Origin: Sporodiniella umbellata
Lineage: Eukaryota; Mucoromycota; Mucoromycetes; Mucorales; Rhizopodaceae
Reading direction: 5' to 3'
NCBI GenBank assembly: GCA_025677835.1
Contig: JAIXMR010000121.1
Coordinates: 1-64,000, forward strand
DNA length: 64,000 nucleotides
A program made the position numbers and the translations under genes. The notes beneath the pieces were generated by a model. The model did not search any database, was not told the DNA's origin, and saw only the letters and a program-made list of their open reading frames with translations. Positions 24,644-36,807 of the stretch are shown here, piece by piece (positions within the stretch are counted from its first letter, which is position 1; each line of letters starts with the position of its first letter).

Positions 24644-26881
24644 TTATTGTGTGTGCGTGGACCGTACGTTTTGAATAAACTGTTTGATTTTTTCTAAATC
24701 TTTTACACCGTTTGTTTCGACACCGCTGGAGACGTCGACCATCCAGGGCTTGACCTGTTGAATGGCTGAACAGACGTTGGTAGGATCCAGTCCGCCAGCG
24801 AGGATGATGGGGAAAGGGTCTTTGGGTAAGAAAGGGAAAGGCTGGTGATGGACCAGCTGCTGTGCCAGCGACCAGTCAAAGGCGACCCCGCGTCCGCCCT
24901 GTTCGTCCAGCGCCACGCCACCGACTTTGGCATCCAGCAAGACGTGGTGGTGGTAGCCAGGCTGGGTGACGTGCGCCCGTTGAAGCTCACTAAAGTTAGC
25001 GTCGATGTGGAAAGCCCGTATCACTGGCACAGGTAAGGCGCGGGCCAGTTCAAAAGGCTCAGTGCCATGGAGCTGGATAAGATCCAGAGGCACTTGGGTG
25101 GCCATCTGGGTCATGTACTCTACCGATTGATTGACAAACACGCCGACCAGTAAGGGTTTTTTTCCACGTTGCTTGACCAGGTCACGATGCATGCGGAACC
25201 AGTCCTGGGGTATTTGCGCCACTGGCTGAGGACTGGCCGGGCGTTGGATAGCGTGAGCAATGGCCTGGGCGGTTTCCAGACTCACCTTGCGTTTGGATTT
25301 CTCAGCAAAGATCAAGCCCAGCATGTGGGCGCCTTCTTCTGTGGCGGTGACGGCAGCTTCCACGCTGCCAATCCCACAGATCTTGACCCAGGTAGGTTGG
25401 GGATGGCTAGGGATAGGCGGCTGTTTGGGTTTGCCTAGGAGCTGTCCTACAAATTCATGAAGGTTCCAGGCGCGCATCAACGCCTCGCCTACCAAGATCC
25501 CATGCACTCCCTGCGATGTGTACAGCTCAACATCGGCACGGCCAGTGATACCGGACAGGGCACAGAGCAAGGTACCCTCAGGTACCATCTCAGCCAATCG
25601 ACTGGTGGTCTCCATATCGACATCAAAGTTATGAAGGTTACGATTATTGACACCGATCAGACGAGCGCCTAACGCGTTGGCGCGTGCCATTTCTTCTGCA
25701 TTGTTCACTTCCACCAGAGCCTCCATGCCTAACGAACGTGCATAGTCAAATAAGTCCACCAGCTGAGATGCGTCCAACATGGCAACGATCAACAACACCG
25801 TGTCGGCACCGGCCAGACGACCTTCCAGAATCTGATAGCGGTCCACGATAAAATCCTTGCGCAGCACACAAGGTCGGTTAGGCAAGTGTTCAAGAGCCGC
25901 TCTGACCTGACGTAGATCGTTCACCGTACCTTGGAACCATTTGGGTTCGGTGAGAACCGAGACCACGCTGGCTCCGGCCAAGGCGTACTGGACCGCTTGT
26001 TCGGCCGCATTGGCGTGCATATCGATGTTGCCTTTGGAAGGCGAGGCGCGCTTGACTTCGGCCATTAGCGCGGGTCGACTGGATCGCATACGGGCCACGA
26101 CGTCCTGCAGTGCGGGCGCAGTATGGAGGGCTAGCAGCTTCTCGAGGTCTTGCATGGATTGCCCCGGCACCTGTTGCGCTGCTTCGACATCCTTGATCCG
26201 CTGGGCATAGATGCGATGAAGAATGGAGGGAGCAGGCACGGCCGGTTCGGATTTCACCGTCTCTGCCTTCACCGCCACGCCTGCGCCTGGGTTTTGTTCC
26301 CAGTGACCGCCTCTCAGTTTTAAAAAGTTGGCCATCATCACATGGCCATTCTCACACAAGATGCTCTCTGGATGAAACTGAACACCTTCCACCGTATACA
26401 GCTTGTGGCGGATACCCATAATGATCCCATCCTCGGTCGTCGCAGTGACCTCTAAGCTATCTGGTAAACTGTCAGGCATGCCCGCCAACGAATGGTACCG
26501 AGTGACCTGATTGTTTTGAGGAATACCTCGGAAAAGACCACGCCCGTCATGTTGAATACGTGAGGCTTTTCCATGCACAATATCGCCCGCATATGAGACC
26601 TTGCCCCCATACACCTCATACATACATTGTTGGCCCATACAGATACCCAGAATAGGTACCTTGCCTGCAAAATGAGAAATCACCGCTCGAGAAATACCTG
26701 CATCTTGGGAAGGATGACCAGGTCCGGGTGAGATGACAATATTCACAGGTTCTAAACTCTCAATCTCTTCAAGCGATATCTTGTCATTCCGATATACAAC
26801 CACATTTGCTCCTTGACAGCTCAAATATTGATATACATTGTACGTAAAACTGTCATAATTGTCTATAAGTAAAGTAGTCAT
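24644..26881 (-). CDS. TRP1: Trifunctional tryptophan enzyme: glutamine amidotransferase, IGP synthase, PRA isomerase
   Basis: One uninterrupted frame of 745 residues from MTTLLIDNYDSFTYN; an in-frame ATG five codons upstream is also possible. Residues 1-200 are the class I amidotransferase of anthranilate synthase (SPGPGHP, nucleophile in GICMGQQC, catalytic His in VQFHPES). The middle third is indole-3-glycerol-phosphate synthase (MAEVKRASPSKGNI, VLRKDFIVDRYQI, LIGVNNRNL). The last third is phosphoribosylanthranilate isomerase (VKICGI, GLIFAEKSKR, GVFVN, ILAGGLDP, VDVSSGVE). It provides three of the steps from chorismate to indole-glycerol phosphate. It has no introns, no long homopolymers and visibly higher GC than its neighbours. 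Confidence 0.96.
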   Translation of the reverse strand: MTTLLIDNYDSFTYNVYQYLSCQGANVVVYRNDKISLEEIESLEPVNIVISPGPGHPSQDAGISRAVISHFAGKVPILGICMGQQCMYEVYGGKVSYAGDIVHGKASRIQHDGRGLFRGIPQNNQVTRYHSLAGMPDSLPDSLEVTATTEDGIIMGIRHKLYTVEGVQFHPESILCENGHVMMANFLKLRGGHWEQNPGAGVAVKAETVKSEPAVPAPSILHRIYAQRIKDVEAAQQVPGQSMQDLEKLLALHTAPALQDVVARMRSSRPALMAEVKRASPSKGNIDMHANAAEQAVQYALAGASVVSVLTEPKWFQGTVNDLRQVRAALEHLPNRPCVLRKDFIVDRYQILEGRLAGADTVLLIVAMLDASQLVDLFDYARSLGMEALVEVNNAEEMARANALGARLIGVNNRNLHNFDVDMETTSRLAEMVPEGTLLCALSGITGRADVELYTSQGVHGILVGEALMRAWNLHEFVGQLLGKPKQPPIPSHPQPTWVKICGIGSVEAAVTATEEGAHMLGLIFAEKSKRKVSLETAQAIAHAIQRPASPQPVAQIPQDWFRMHRDLVKQRGKKPLLVGVFVNQSVEYMTQMATQVPLDLIQLHGTEPFELARALPVPVIRAFHIDANFSELQRAHVTQPGYHHHVLLDAKVGGVALDEQGGRGVAFDWSLAQQLVHHQPFPFLPKDPFPIILAGGLDPTNVCSAIQQVKPWMVDVSSGVETNGVKDLEKIKQFIQNVRSTHTQ

Positions 26882-27051
26882 TGCAAGCCAAAGCAAGAAT
26901 AAAGTACTCTATTTTATTTTTATTTATTTTTGCTTTTAATGCTCACTTGTCACCGTGACTCATTTTTTTTTTTTTTCGTAGCTGTCAATCAAGGCGAAAG
27001 CTAGAGTATGCCTTTTGGCTTAACTCCCTAAGACCGAAAAAAGGAAAGATT

Positions 27052-28127
27052 TCATTGCCAGTTGGCTTTATTTAAATCGGTAGCGTGGAATTGATAGAGG
27101 AGATCTTTGTAATCTTGGTCTTGCAGTTTCTCATACAGTTTGTCCAGGAAAAGGCGGTCGTGTGCATAGTATTGAATGACGGACATCAAGAGCTGAGCGT
27201 GTGGCAGACTGCAATGCGACGCTTTTTCAAGACAGAGAAGCGTCGCTGGGCCTTTGTACTGGTGAACGTCAGTCGGGGTATAGCCACAGGTGATATGGAA
27301 ATTGCTGAAGCCAAATCCCAAGGCGGATCGCATGGACTGGCCAAAAGGCCAGGCGAGCACGCGAAAATAAGTCACCGCCTCCTGGGATGCGCCATAACAT
27401 CGACCCAGACCAAGATCGACCGGCAGCTCCCATCCTAAGGCAGGGCCGTGTTGGCTAAGGATAGCCTTTTCAATCCCATCCAGCGCCTTACGAAGGGCAT
27501 AGCGCTTGGGTGTGTCCGGGTCGATCCAGTCAGACATCCTGGCTCGTATTTCGACATGGTTGATGAAGGTGATATGATAGCCTTCGCCATCCCGCGCGAT
27601 ACGTTGTGACTGCATGTGTTCTGTTATCAGACGGTCTGCTTGAGAGCCAACGCTATCAATCCATGTGCCGCTTACGGACAAGTAGCTAGCCGTTGGGTGA
27701 AAGCTCACCTTCTCTGTAGAACGTTGAATCACTTTTTTGGCAGACGGTTTACTCTCTTTGGCTACTTGCCTTTTCGCTCGTATCTCTGCTTCTGAAGGCC
27801 GGCTTCGATTCTTGGCCTTGACCGAGCGCTTTTGTGACGATTGGCCTTTGGCAGCACTCTCCATACGAGACCTACAGAGTTCATACTCTCTTAATAACTC
27901 TTCATCCTCCCTATCTGACCCAACCTTATCGCCCTTTGTTCTATCACGCTTGTCGTAATCGAACCGGCTTGGGTCTTGGCTAGAGCTTTGGGTGTCCCCT
28001 AGGATAGAATGCTTTAGGTTTTGATCTCAACATAGACTGTCTCACCTTTATTCTCTTGCAGGTTCAAATGCTCAAAATTCTCTCGTGTTGCTTTCAGTAA
28101 TGTACTGCCATCGCCATCTTCAGCCAT
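27052..28127 (-). CDS. Putative 2H phosphoesterase-superfamily protein
   Basis: Exons 28046-28127 and 27052-27998 give 342 residues. The first ~130 residues are acidic then basic and look disordered. The rest holds two H-x-T motifs about 115 residues apart, GYHITFINHVEIRAR and NFHITCGYTPTDVHQYKG, the catalytic signature of the 2H (LigT/CPDase-like) superfamily, which acts on 2',3'-cyclic or tRNA-derived phosphates. The assignment rests on these motifs and on the spacing and hydrophobic context only. The gene lies between TRP1 and KAE1, all on the minus strand. Confidence 0.6.
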
Positions 28128-28137
28128 TTTCAGAATC

Positions 28138-28173
<36 letters not shown>

Positions 28174-28286
28174 CAATGCAAGCCTTGTCTGTATCAGACC
28201 AATAACGTTTAAAATAAGCGACCTGTTACTTTTCGGCCCACACCAAAAAAAAAAAAAAAAAAAAAAAAATTGAAAAGAAAGGTTTA

Positions 28287-28759
28287 TTAATCGTCTCTCC
28301 AAGCGATATGTACTTGATCTGTTCGAAACCTTTGTGTTACTGTGCATTCTTCGAGTGGCGTTGTAAGGCCTGTTTTGTAAGCCAATAGGCCAGCGTGAGC
28401 GATCATGATGCCGTTATCAATACAAAATCTGTCATCGGTAGCACATACAGTGGCGCCTCTTTGACTGGCCATTTCTCCCATCATTTCCTGTAAACGAACG
28501 TTACAGCCCACACCTCCAACCAATAACACCTCTTCCGATTCCACATGGGCCATGGCTCTTTCAGTGATCTCCACCAACATGGCAAACAGGGTTTCCTGTA
28601 ACGAGAAGCATAAATCCTCAGGTGTGATTTCTCCTTTCGGCAACTCTTCTTTAGCAATTTTTTCAATGTGTGATAAAATACCGGAAAACGAAACATCCAT
28701 GCCTTTGACTGTATAGGGCAAAGGGATATATTTCTTTCCTCTAAAGGTGGATCAGTGGC

Positions 28760-28790
<31 letters not shown>

Positions 28791-29434
28791 GGGTTACTTT
28801 TTGGCGTATTGTTCAATGTTATAACCAGGACTTGGATCGTTGGATAGATTCAAGATGCGCGCAAAGCGATCTAAACAGTTTCCGATAGCAATGTCCAAAG
28901 TTTCTCCAAAGATACGATAGCATTGTTGAGAATAAGCAATGACCTGGGTGTTACCTCCACTCACATAAAGTACGACTGGATTCTTTGCCTTTGTCACTTC
29001 TCTGCCCATTTCAATGTCTAGAAACAGAAAGGGTGAGTTGACTTGGTGACTCTGGATTCCACTTTTATTTTCCTACGTCCTACACAATGATTAACACCCA
29101 CCATTGGTTTATTCCACATCAAGGCCAAGGTACGAGCTACCAGAGCGGTGGATAATAAAGGCGCTCCCATACCAGGTCCTTTGGTATAACATACAACATC
29201 CACTTCCTCGGTAGTGATCTTGGCTTCTCTAAATGCCTTTTGGGTCACAGCCAAGACACAATCGCGATGATGTTGTGCTGTATCTCTAGGTAAAAAACCT
29301 TGACCCGGTGGCGTAATGTATGTATCGCGGACATTGGCTAGAATATCTACAGCTTCTCCCTCATGTCGAATAATGCCCACGCCTAATTTATTGGCAGAAC
29401 CTTCAAATCCTATGGCAATCACCATCCACTCCAA
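28287..29434 (-). CDS. KAE1: tRNA N6-threonylcarbamoyladenosine transferase Kae1 (KEOPS)
   Basis: Exons 29077-29434, 28798-29017 and 28287-28740 give 343 residues. The metal-binding histidines appear as NHCVGHIEMGR, created only after splicing intron 1. Other hallmarks are [79 protein letters not shown] and the C-terminal [10 protein letters not shown]. Kae1 transfers the threonylcarbamoyl group to A37 of ANN-decoding tRNAs with Bud32, Pcc1 and Cgi121. No targeting peptide is present, so this is the cytosolic form rather than mitochondrial Qri7. MVIAIGFEG (codon 4) is an alternative start. Confidence 0.95.
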
Positions 29435-29459
29435 GTTTTTTTTTATTAGAGAGAGAGAG

Positions 29460-29493
<34 letters not shown>

Positions 29494-29739
29494 GATGTAT
29501 TTATCATGAAAAATTACACTCAAAAAAAAAAAAAAAGGTGACCAGAGCGCCACCTCCGTTTACTAAAGATTGCATATCTATCTATCTATATGTTTTTTAA
29601 TAGAATTTTTTATTGAGTTTAATTACAAGTGATATCCTCTCTCACACTTATGTTTTAGGTGTAAAAGTAGTTTTTTTTTTTTTTTTTTTTTTTGGGGGGG
29701 GAGAGTCTGCTAGTGCTACTGAAAGTTGTTTCTAAAGAT
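29435..29739. other. Intergenic spacer with A and T runs
   Basis: Runs at about 29459-29491 (A) and 29670-29692 (T). This region separates KAE1 from HSP10. No other feature. Confidence 0.6.
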
Positions 29740-30230
29740 TTATTCAATAACCTTGGCAAGGATTTCTGAGTCACGGAACAAGAAATATTCCTATACAAAG
29801 CCCATGTCAGTTCATGATGAAAGAATACGAGGGGATAAGAATACTTACTTCGCCTTGAACCTTGACAGGGTTTCCACCGAAAGGAGGGAGAATCACCTTG
29901 TCACCAGCATTGACTTGGAGAGGGATGTGCTTACCTTCCTTGTTAAGAGCACCCTTACCAACAGCAACAATCACACCTTCGTTCAAAGCTTCTTGAGCCT
30001 TTTCGGGAATATAGAGACCTGAGGCAGTTTTCTAGAAAAAAAAAAGGGAGGAGGTCAATCACCAAGCGCTACGATGATGTCTATCTTACTTGTTGAGGCT
30101 TGATACGTTGAACCAAAACACGGTCAAGAAGAGGAACGATGTTCTTGAGTTTACCGGCAGCAGACTTTTATCATACATCAAAATGAATTAAAACTCTCTC
30201 TTTTTTCCTAAAGATGTTGAAGTTTACCAT
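29740..30230 (-). CDS. HSP10: Mitochondrial chaperonin 10 (GroES homologue)
   Basis: Four exons (30228-30230, 30090-30164, 29849-30031, 29740-29790) give 103 residues. The first exon is the ATG alone, followed directly by a GTAAAC donor. The protein then reads SAAGKLKNIVPLLDRVLVQR, TASGLYIPEKAQEALNEG, VILPPFGGNPVKV and ends FLFRDSEILAKVIE. It is the co-chaperone lid of mitochondrial Hsp60. The protein body is certain; the start exon is inferred from frame, donor sequence and agreement with the usual length. Confidence 0.93.
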
Positions 30231-30489
30231 ATTTATTGTTATTACTAAAGAGAAAAGGAAAAAAAAATGAAAAAAATAAAAATAGGGGTCCCTTTTTAAG
30301 ATGGGCCTTTCAAAAAAAAAAAAAAAAAAAAAAAATTGAATTGAATTGAAACACAACATTTCCAGCTGTTTCTACGTGACTGCTGATTGGTTCCTTTTGT
30401 TCGTGGGAAATAAGCTACTTGTTAACAAATAGATCATGATAGAACCTAGAAAAGTCTTTAGTACAAACAAAAGATGGGGGTTTGTTTGT

Positions 30490-32581
30490 TTACTCTGATA
30501 ACGGTAGGGTTGCCTGATGTCTGTTGGCCATATCCTCAATGTATTCTTTTCGAACCATATAAGGCCTTGTAAAGGTATCTGTCAATACCCGACCTGCTTG
30601 ATGGGTAGAGAGAATGGTTTTTCGAATCATTGAGCCAAGCGCATGGCGACTTACCACCACACCGTCTACCAGGGGTCCAAGAATCTAGCGTGTTTTTGTT
30701 AGCTTCCATTTTTTTTTTTTTTTCTGTATTTTTACCATTGTGTTTTCCAACAGTTTCTGAGTCGCCCCTTGATTGGGTATCCATATACGAATCCAATAGA
30801 AGCTACCTGCTGTATGTTTTAATGGGTTAATAAAGAAATAGGCCATCAGTTTAGCGCCTGGTGCAGTATTTTTGGCAATCAGATCTGCAATCAGCGTATA
30901 GTTTGCGATATCCTCTATCCATACCACACACGTTCGATCATCCATCGTCAGTTGTTGGTGAATCGTCAGGGCGTCGATTGAGCGTTGGCTATAATAAGGC
31001 GTATGGGCAATAAACTCCACCATTCGGTCTGAATAATACGTCGTCGTCTCACACACCGAGGCTGTCAAGTTTCCCTTGTATCCCCTATGTTTTTCCACAC
31101 TGACCTAAATGAAAAACAAGATCAGCTCACACTGTCAATATCGCGTTACTTACAGGCCATCCTAAACAATGAATGAACTGTTGAAACTGTTCACTAGGCA
31201 CCGGTAGTTCTTTCACCAACGCGTTCCATGTCATGTTACTTGATGTTGCATAGTAAACAGTGGTAGATATACATTCACGTCTACCAAAAAAAAAAAAAAA
31301 AAAAAAACGCGTGAATAGACTGCGCCTCTTTTCTCCATTTTACCCATTCAATAGATCCAAAGACTCTATCTCGGATAGAAGGGCATCGTTCACTTTCAAA
31401 GGAATCACCTGCTCCCGATTTTGAGGTAATAAAAAGCCAAGTTGTGATAAAAGCAGTCTGAACCCTCTGGGTGTTGTGGGGTCGATGGTGGCCGAAGCGG
31501 GTACTATTCTCTGTGTTTCTGATGGCTCGATCGGGTGCGCTTCTTCAGCGGTGTGTTGTCGGTTCATTAGGCTTTGGACGGCCTCGAGACTGTCTTTGGA
31601 AAATATTTTTTCCATCCTGGGCATCTCTTTTTCGTTGACCGCCGTCGTTTTGGGTATCACCACGCGTTTGTGAATCCCGGTGGCCACACGGGAGGTGGGC
31701 TGTTGGCTGTTGTCGATCGTTGGCAGTATCGGTTGATCCGAATAGTTTGCTTTCATCGACCAGGCATACTTTCCAGTCGTGTCACGTAAAATCACCATCA
31801 CAGAAGGGACCGAGGGCTCCAGATCCATCACTGTGAACAGCGTCTGTCGATTGATCAAGAAACAACGTACAGGGCACTCGCTCGTATAGCCTTGTTGATA
31901 AAGCTTCAGCTGGTGCAAATCGTCAGCAAGGTCCGGTCGTGCGCTATTCACACGGTGGGGCAACACAAACCGTCCCAGTTGATGGATAAACAACGCCATG
32001 TAATAATCGGCTGCTTTTTGGATCGCCACATGCTCTTTCCTGGGTTTCGGGTACGCTGTAGAGAGGGGGGGCTTGTCCGGCAGATGGAAAGATCCCTTAT
32101 TGACGCGTGGAGGTAGCTGGAAGAGCTGTTTGGGTTGCGCAAACGTCGTATCTCTTCTCTTTTTCTTTTCCACATTCGGCGGTTCTTGGCTTGTGGCTGG
32201 CAGCACGGCCATCTCCTTATCCAAAATCGTAATTCCTTTGCTTAGGGTCTCGATCACAGCTTTGTAACAGTCATGGTCGTCCGTAATCCATTGACTTACA
32301 AGCACCCATTGGATCATACATTCGTAAGCCTGGATCACCAGTCCATACGTAGTCGCAAGATGCTGGCCGTGCAGTAACGTGTTCACATAGCGGCTCAATG
32401 CCAGCACAAGTTCTCTTGCAACACTCTACTTGACCCTTCAGTATTCTTAATAGCGTCTCGATCTATTTACCTTGCTATCTCTTTTAACGTAATCATACAA
32501 CTCTACAAAGTCTATCAGCATATCAAACGCAATAAAAATCACGTCGTTGGGTAACTGCATCGTCAGGATCTATCAAGCCAA

Positions 32582-32612
<31 letters not shown>

Positions 32613-34669
32613 AACTGACAATGGACAAACAAGCTTACCTTATCTTGGATCAACTTGATCACCGTCCCAACCAGACCAGGACAAAACGGTACATCTTCAA
32701 TCACATAAATATTGATCAAATGAAGTATATATTTCATGTTGTAAGACGACGTTTCTGTACGAAGAGACATTAAAAGTATTTCAAGTATGTAGAACTTAAA
32801 CTTTTCAGAAAATATGTTTTTATATAGATAAAATTTAAACACACATACATATATATAGAAATACATATATGCATACACATCTTTTTTTTTTTTTTTTTTT
32901 TTGGTAAACTTACAGACAAGGTAGGTTTGATTTCACTTCCTTCTTGAGGCTCAGCATAAAGAACTCTTATCTATTACTTTTAATCAGTAGGTTCATCTCT
33001 CTACACTTACTACTTGGGCAATCACCTGTTCTTGATCGCCAATGTTAGCAGCCGAGTCAGAATCTTCTCTTAAGCTTGGCTCCATACTGTCAAGCGAGTT
33101 GGGCAAGCACATGATGGTACTCAATACCTTTATCGCCGACCATCGTAATTGATCCAAGGGCACCTGGCAATCTATCCGTAGTTTAGGCAACACTTTCTTG
33201 ATGGCTCTGATAAAATCTGGCACCAGGATTCGGATGCCTTCCAGATCCGAAGCAAATAGCTCAGTACAGGACAAAAGGAGCGTAGGTAGACATGTAGGGG
33301 ATCGGAGACCCACCAAGAGTGACGCATAGAACTTTTCAACGTAGGTCCGTAAGAAGGGTTGTTGCTGGCGTTGACAGAAAATCTTGCAGAGCGTCACAAA
33401 TGCCTCACAACATCCCAGCTGTGACTCTGGGTCGATAGGGGATGCCGCACGCGAGGCTGCGTCAAAAAGAAAGGTGCCAAACATGTGTAATAAAGTATTG
33501 CCCTCTGTATTTTCAAAGGTGTCGACCAATTCTCTTAAACCAGTCATGTAAAGCGTAAAGTTGGCTGGCTTCAGTTGCAGTGGATGAGGTGTGAGGTAGA
33601 GGATCCGATGCCAAGCGTAATAAACGAATGTGTCGGGTAAATCAAGCTTGATTTTAGGCTCGCCTAGAGAAACCCCATCCCCTTCTTTTCCAACCACAAG
33701 GCTCTGGACCCGTCTCGTCAGCGCGAGGGAGAGCAAAGACCACTGTTCAATGGCTTTCGGTCGATGTGTCCAGCGCATAAAGCAAGTCTACCCCTTTCAA
33801 CATCAGTCCTTCTTTTCATCAACATCTCTACCCCTGCCTACCTTCAATATATCCCACATTTCTACATCCATTGTGTTCGATCGAAGCCATAGCTCAAAAA
33901 AGACCTGGAGCAGAGGATCACATAGCTCGTCAGTCATATTAATCACATTCAAGGTCTCTCCAGCTGGCTCTTTGAGTAAATAATCGGTAATACCCAAAAC
34001 TACTTTAAGGATCGTTTTCCATGTCTCTTCTGAAAACCTCAAGGTTCTTCCAGCTTTTGCAAACACTCTTAACGTCCTTTGACAAAGATCGACGTGCCGT
34101 TGAATTAAAGGGGTGACTGTGTCCTTGATGACCTGATTACAACTGATGGTTCTTGTGATGCGTGGTTGGAAAAGTAGTGAATATTGGTGAAAAATAATCT
34201 GGTAAAACTCTTGCTCAAGACCTTCCCTTACTACCGCTGTTGGCCTAGGAGAATCGAACAACCAGCGTGAATAGATATCAATGGCATCCGAAGTGATATT
34301 CATATCTTCCAACGGCAGATTAAAACTCTGCCCAATAACTTCCATAAACCATTTCACATGAGCTGGCGAAGAAAACAAGTTTTGATCAGGCGGAGGCTTT
34401 CCAGAAGGTGGTTGAAGATAACTCGTGATTTCAGAAATCAAAACTCTACGAATAGATAGAGGAAGAGAGCCAAGAATGTTGGTCTCTGTATATATACATG
34501 TAAAAAAAAAAAAAAAGGGAAAAAAAAAAAAAAAAAAAAATAGAATGTTTATATTTAATCTTTTATTCATCATGATTTCGTTTTCTGTTTTTCTTTTTTT
34601 CTTTTTTTTTTTTTTTTTACGCGGATCATGCTGTATTAACCTCAACTGTGCAATCCAGTCAAGAAACAT
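30490..34669 (-). CDS. RALGAPB: Ral GTPase-activating protein beta-subunit homologue
   Basis: Ten exons (34621-34669, 33842-34485, 33011-33787, 32914-32970, 32639-32800, 32471-32569, 31344-32425, 31154-31280, 30736-31104, 30490-30684) give 1186 residues. The N-terminal two thirds are helical (for example WFMEVIGQSFNLPLEDMN, FLFDAASRAASPIDPES, HLINIYVIEDVPFCPGLVG). A low-complexity segment follows, and then a tuberin/RapGAP-type domain at about residues 985-1160 (QFIHCLGWPVSVEKHRGYKG, VVWIEDIANY, ILGPLVDGVVVSRHALGSM). In animals RALGAPB pairs with a catalytic alpha subunit; the beta subunit itself lacks the asparagine thumb. The 3' splice sites often follow T runs. Strong family match. Confidence 0.9.
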
Positions 34670-35743
34670 AATTATTTTAGAAGGTCCAAATTAAATGAAA
34701 AGAGCGAAAAAGAGCATAGTGCCTTATCATGTGACACAAGCATCCGCTGTAATTGAAAAACTAAGGCTTTCCATACTAGGAACGAATTGAAGATGTTCCA
34801 AATAAAAAAAGCTTAAATCACCCGCGATTTCAAGTAGAGGAAACTAACAGTAGTTGAAGACTTTATACGTTTGGAAAAATACATTGGGTTTTGGAGGTTT
34901 TAAAGTATCCAACTGGAACAGAGCCTCTGAGAAAATACTTTTTAAAGAGTGTTGGATCCAAATGTCAGCAGCGTCTACACTGTTTATTCGATAGGCGCAT
35001 CAGCAAATCATCACAACCCTGTTTGGTCTCCAGCGCTTTGAGAGCCTCATAACACAGTGGGTTGTTATCTCTTCAAACGGTACACTTTGAGTTCATATCA
35101 CAGGGAAATTAAATTGTAATTAAATTTTTGGTCAAGGAATGAACATAGAATTTTATAGGAGACGGTTGGTATCTGCTTGTATCCAGGGCTCCTTGCATCA
35201 TTTAGTCTACCTACATCGTATGCGGCTAGATAGACTGTGGTTCTTGATTGGCTACCATTTCAGGAACAACGAAAAGCTATAATCAAATCTTTGACTATAG
35301 TTCAAAGCGTTTTTTTATGTGTATCACTTATATATATATCTCTTGTTCTAAAGTTATACGTTTCAAAGGGCAAAAAAAAAAAAAAAAAAAGGGGGGCACT
35401 CATTTGGTTCAACTCAACCAAAAATCGCATAGCCAAACATAGAGTGTATGTCGTACAAAGCAAACACCTCTTTGTTTGATATTATACGTCTTTTATTTTA
35501 TCAAAAGCAAATAGGATGACTTGTTTGGTAGCATGTCACCAACACAGTTATTCAGGGGACTTTACTGTTATTTACAATAACGTTTGAGTATATCAGCTCT
35601 CTCTTGAAAAATACGATGTTTTGCAAACCGACGAAAAAAAAAAAAAAAAAAAAAAAAAAAACGCCAGATTATTTGAACACAAAAGAAATAGGGCTTTGTC
35701 CTTTATATATATATATTTTTTTTTTTTCTTTTAGAGGATTTCC
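34670..35743. other. Intergenic region with possible gene remnant
   Basis: About 1 kb between RALGAPB and the fatty-acid hydroxylase (divergent). A minus-strand stretch at about 34965-35077 reads EALKALETKQGCDDLLMRL and ends in TGA. It looks like protein but has no start or partner exon, so I read it as a possible relic. A (TA)n stretch and an A run at 35633-35660 lie near the hydroxylase promoter. Confidence 0.45.
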
Positions 35744-36807
35744 ATGACAACTTTCTTTAGTAGAGAAGAAGTCGAAAAGAATTGCTCAGAGGATTCTTGC
35801 TGGGTTATTGTTCAAAATAAGGTATACGATGTTACCTCTTTCTTGAAGGATCATCCTGGTGGAAGCGAGTTTATTTTGAAGTTTGCCGGCATCGACATTA
35901 CAGAAGTTTTAAATGACAGCAACTTTCATGTTCATTCAGAAGCCACTTTTGATGTTCTGGCAGAGTATTGTATTGGGCAACTGAACCCTAGTGAATCGCA
36001 AAAGCCCGTCAAGCCTCACATTCGGGATGAACCTCTCAATACAAAAAAGCCAGAACAAGTGTTCCTTGACCTAAAACAACCTTTGTTTCCTCAGTTATGG
36101 AACGCTACATATTCCAAAGAGTTTTATCTTGAGCAAGTACATCGACCGCGATATACACCTTACACGGTGCCTTACTTTTCTAATCCCTATATGGATCTAT
36201 TGTCGAAAACCAATTGGTTTATTGTCCCTATGCTTTGGTTACCCTTTGTTGCATATCAACTAATGCAGTCTGCTCAAATGAGCTCAAAATACACAGCCAT
36301 GCAAGGGATGGCTTATGGTGTTCTGTTTTGGACTTTGCTTGAATACACGCTTCATAGATTCCTGTTTCATGTGGACGATCTTTTGCCTGAACATCCCATA
36401 GCATTCTTATTACATTTCACTTTGCACGGGATTCATCATCATATGCCGATGGACAGGTAAGGTTCTTGTAGTACAAACCACTTGCTTACAGTCAACATAG
36501 ATTACGTCTGGTGATGCCGCCTGCCCTGACAGTGATCATCAGTATACCTGTATTTAAACTCGCTTATACACTTTTCGCACCACCATTGGCACATGGATTT
36601 ATCGGGGGAGCTTTCTTTGGTTACATTTGCTACGATATGATTCATTATTATCTTCATCATGCAAAAGTAATCCAAACGTATTTTGGAAACCTCAAAAGGT
36701 ACCATGTTGCACATCATTATAAAAACTTTAGTAGTGGATTTGGTGTTACTTCCAAACTATGGGATCATGTCTTTGGTACTGTCTTGTACTTGGAAGACAA
36801 AAAATGA
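35744..36807 (+). CDS. SCS7: Fatty-acid (sphingolipid) 2-hydroxylase with cytochrome b5 domain
   Basis: Exons 35744-36456 and 36501-36807 give 339 residues. Residues 1-80 are a cytochrome b5 domain with the heme motif KDHPGGSEFILKFAG and HVHSEATF. The C-terminal hydroxylase domain is membrane-spanning and holds the di-iron histidine boxes EYTLHRFLFH, LHGIHHHMPMD, YYLHHAKV and YHVAHHYKN. The intron splits the box-bearing DRLRLVMPP segment. The enzyme hydroxylates C2 of ceramide very-long-chain fatty acids at the ER. Length and domain order match Scs7/FA2H. Confidence 0.95.

Noticed and set aside
24845..26210. Several plus-strand frames across TRP1
   Set aside because: They are antisense shadows of the high-GC TRP1 coding sequence; none has a family motif.
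30171..30359. Separate small gene upstream of HSP10
   Set aside because: The sequence is the 63-nt first intron plus 5' UTR of HSP10; the frame is made by an A run.
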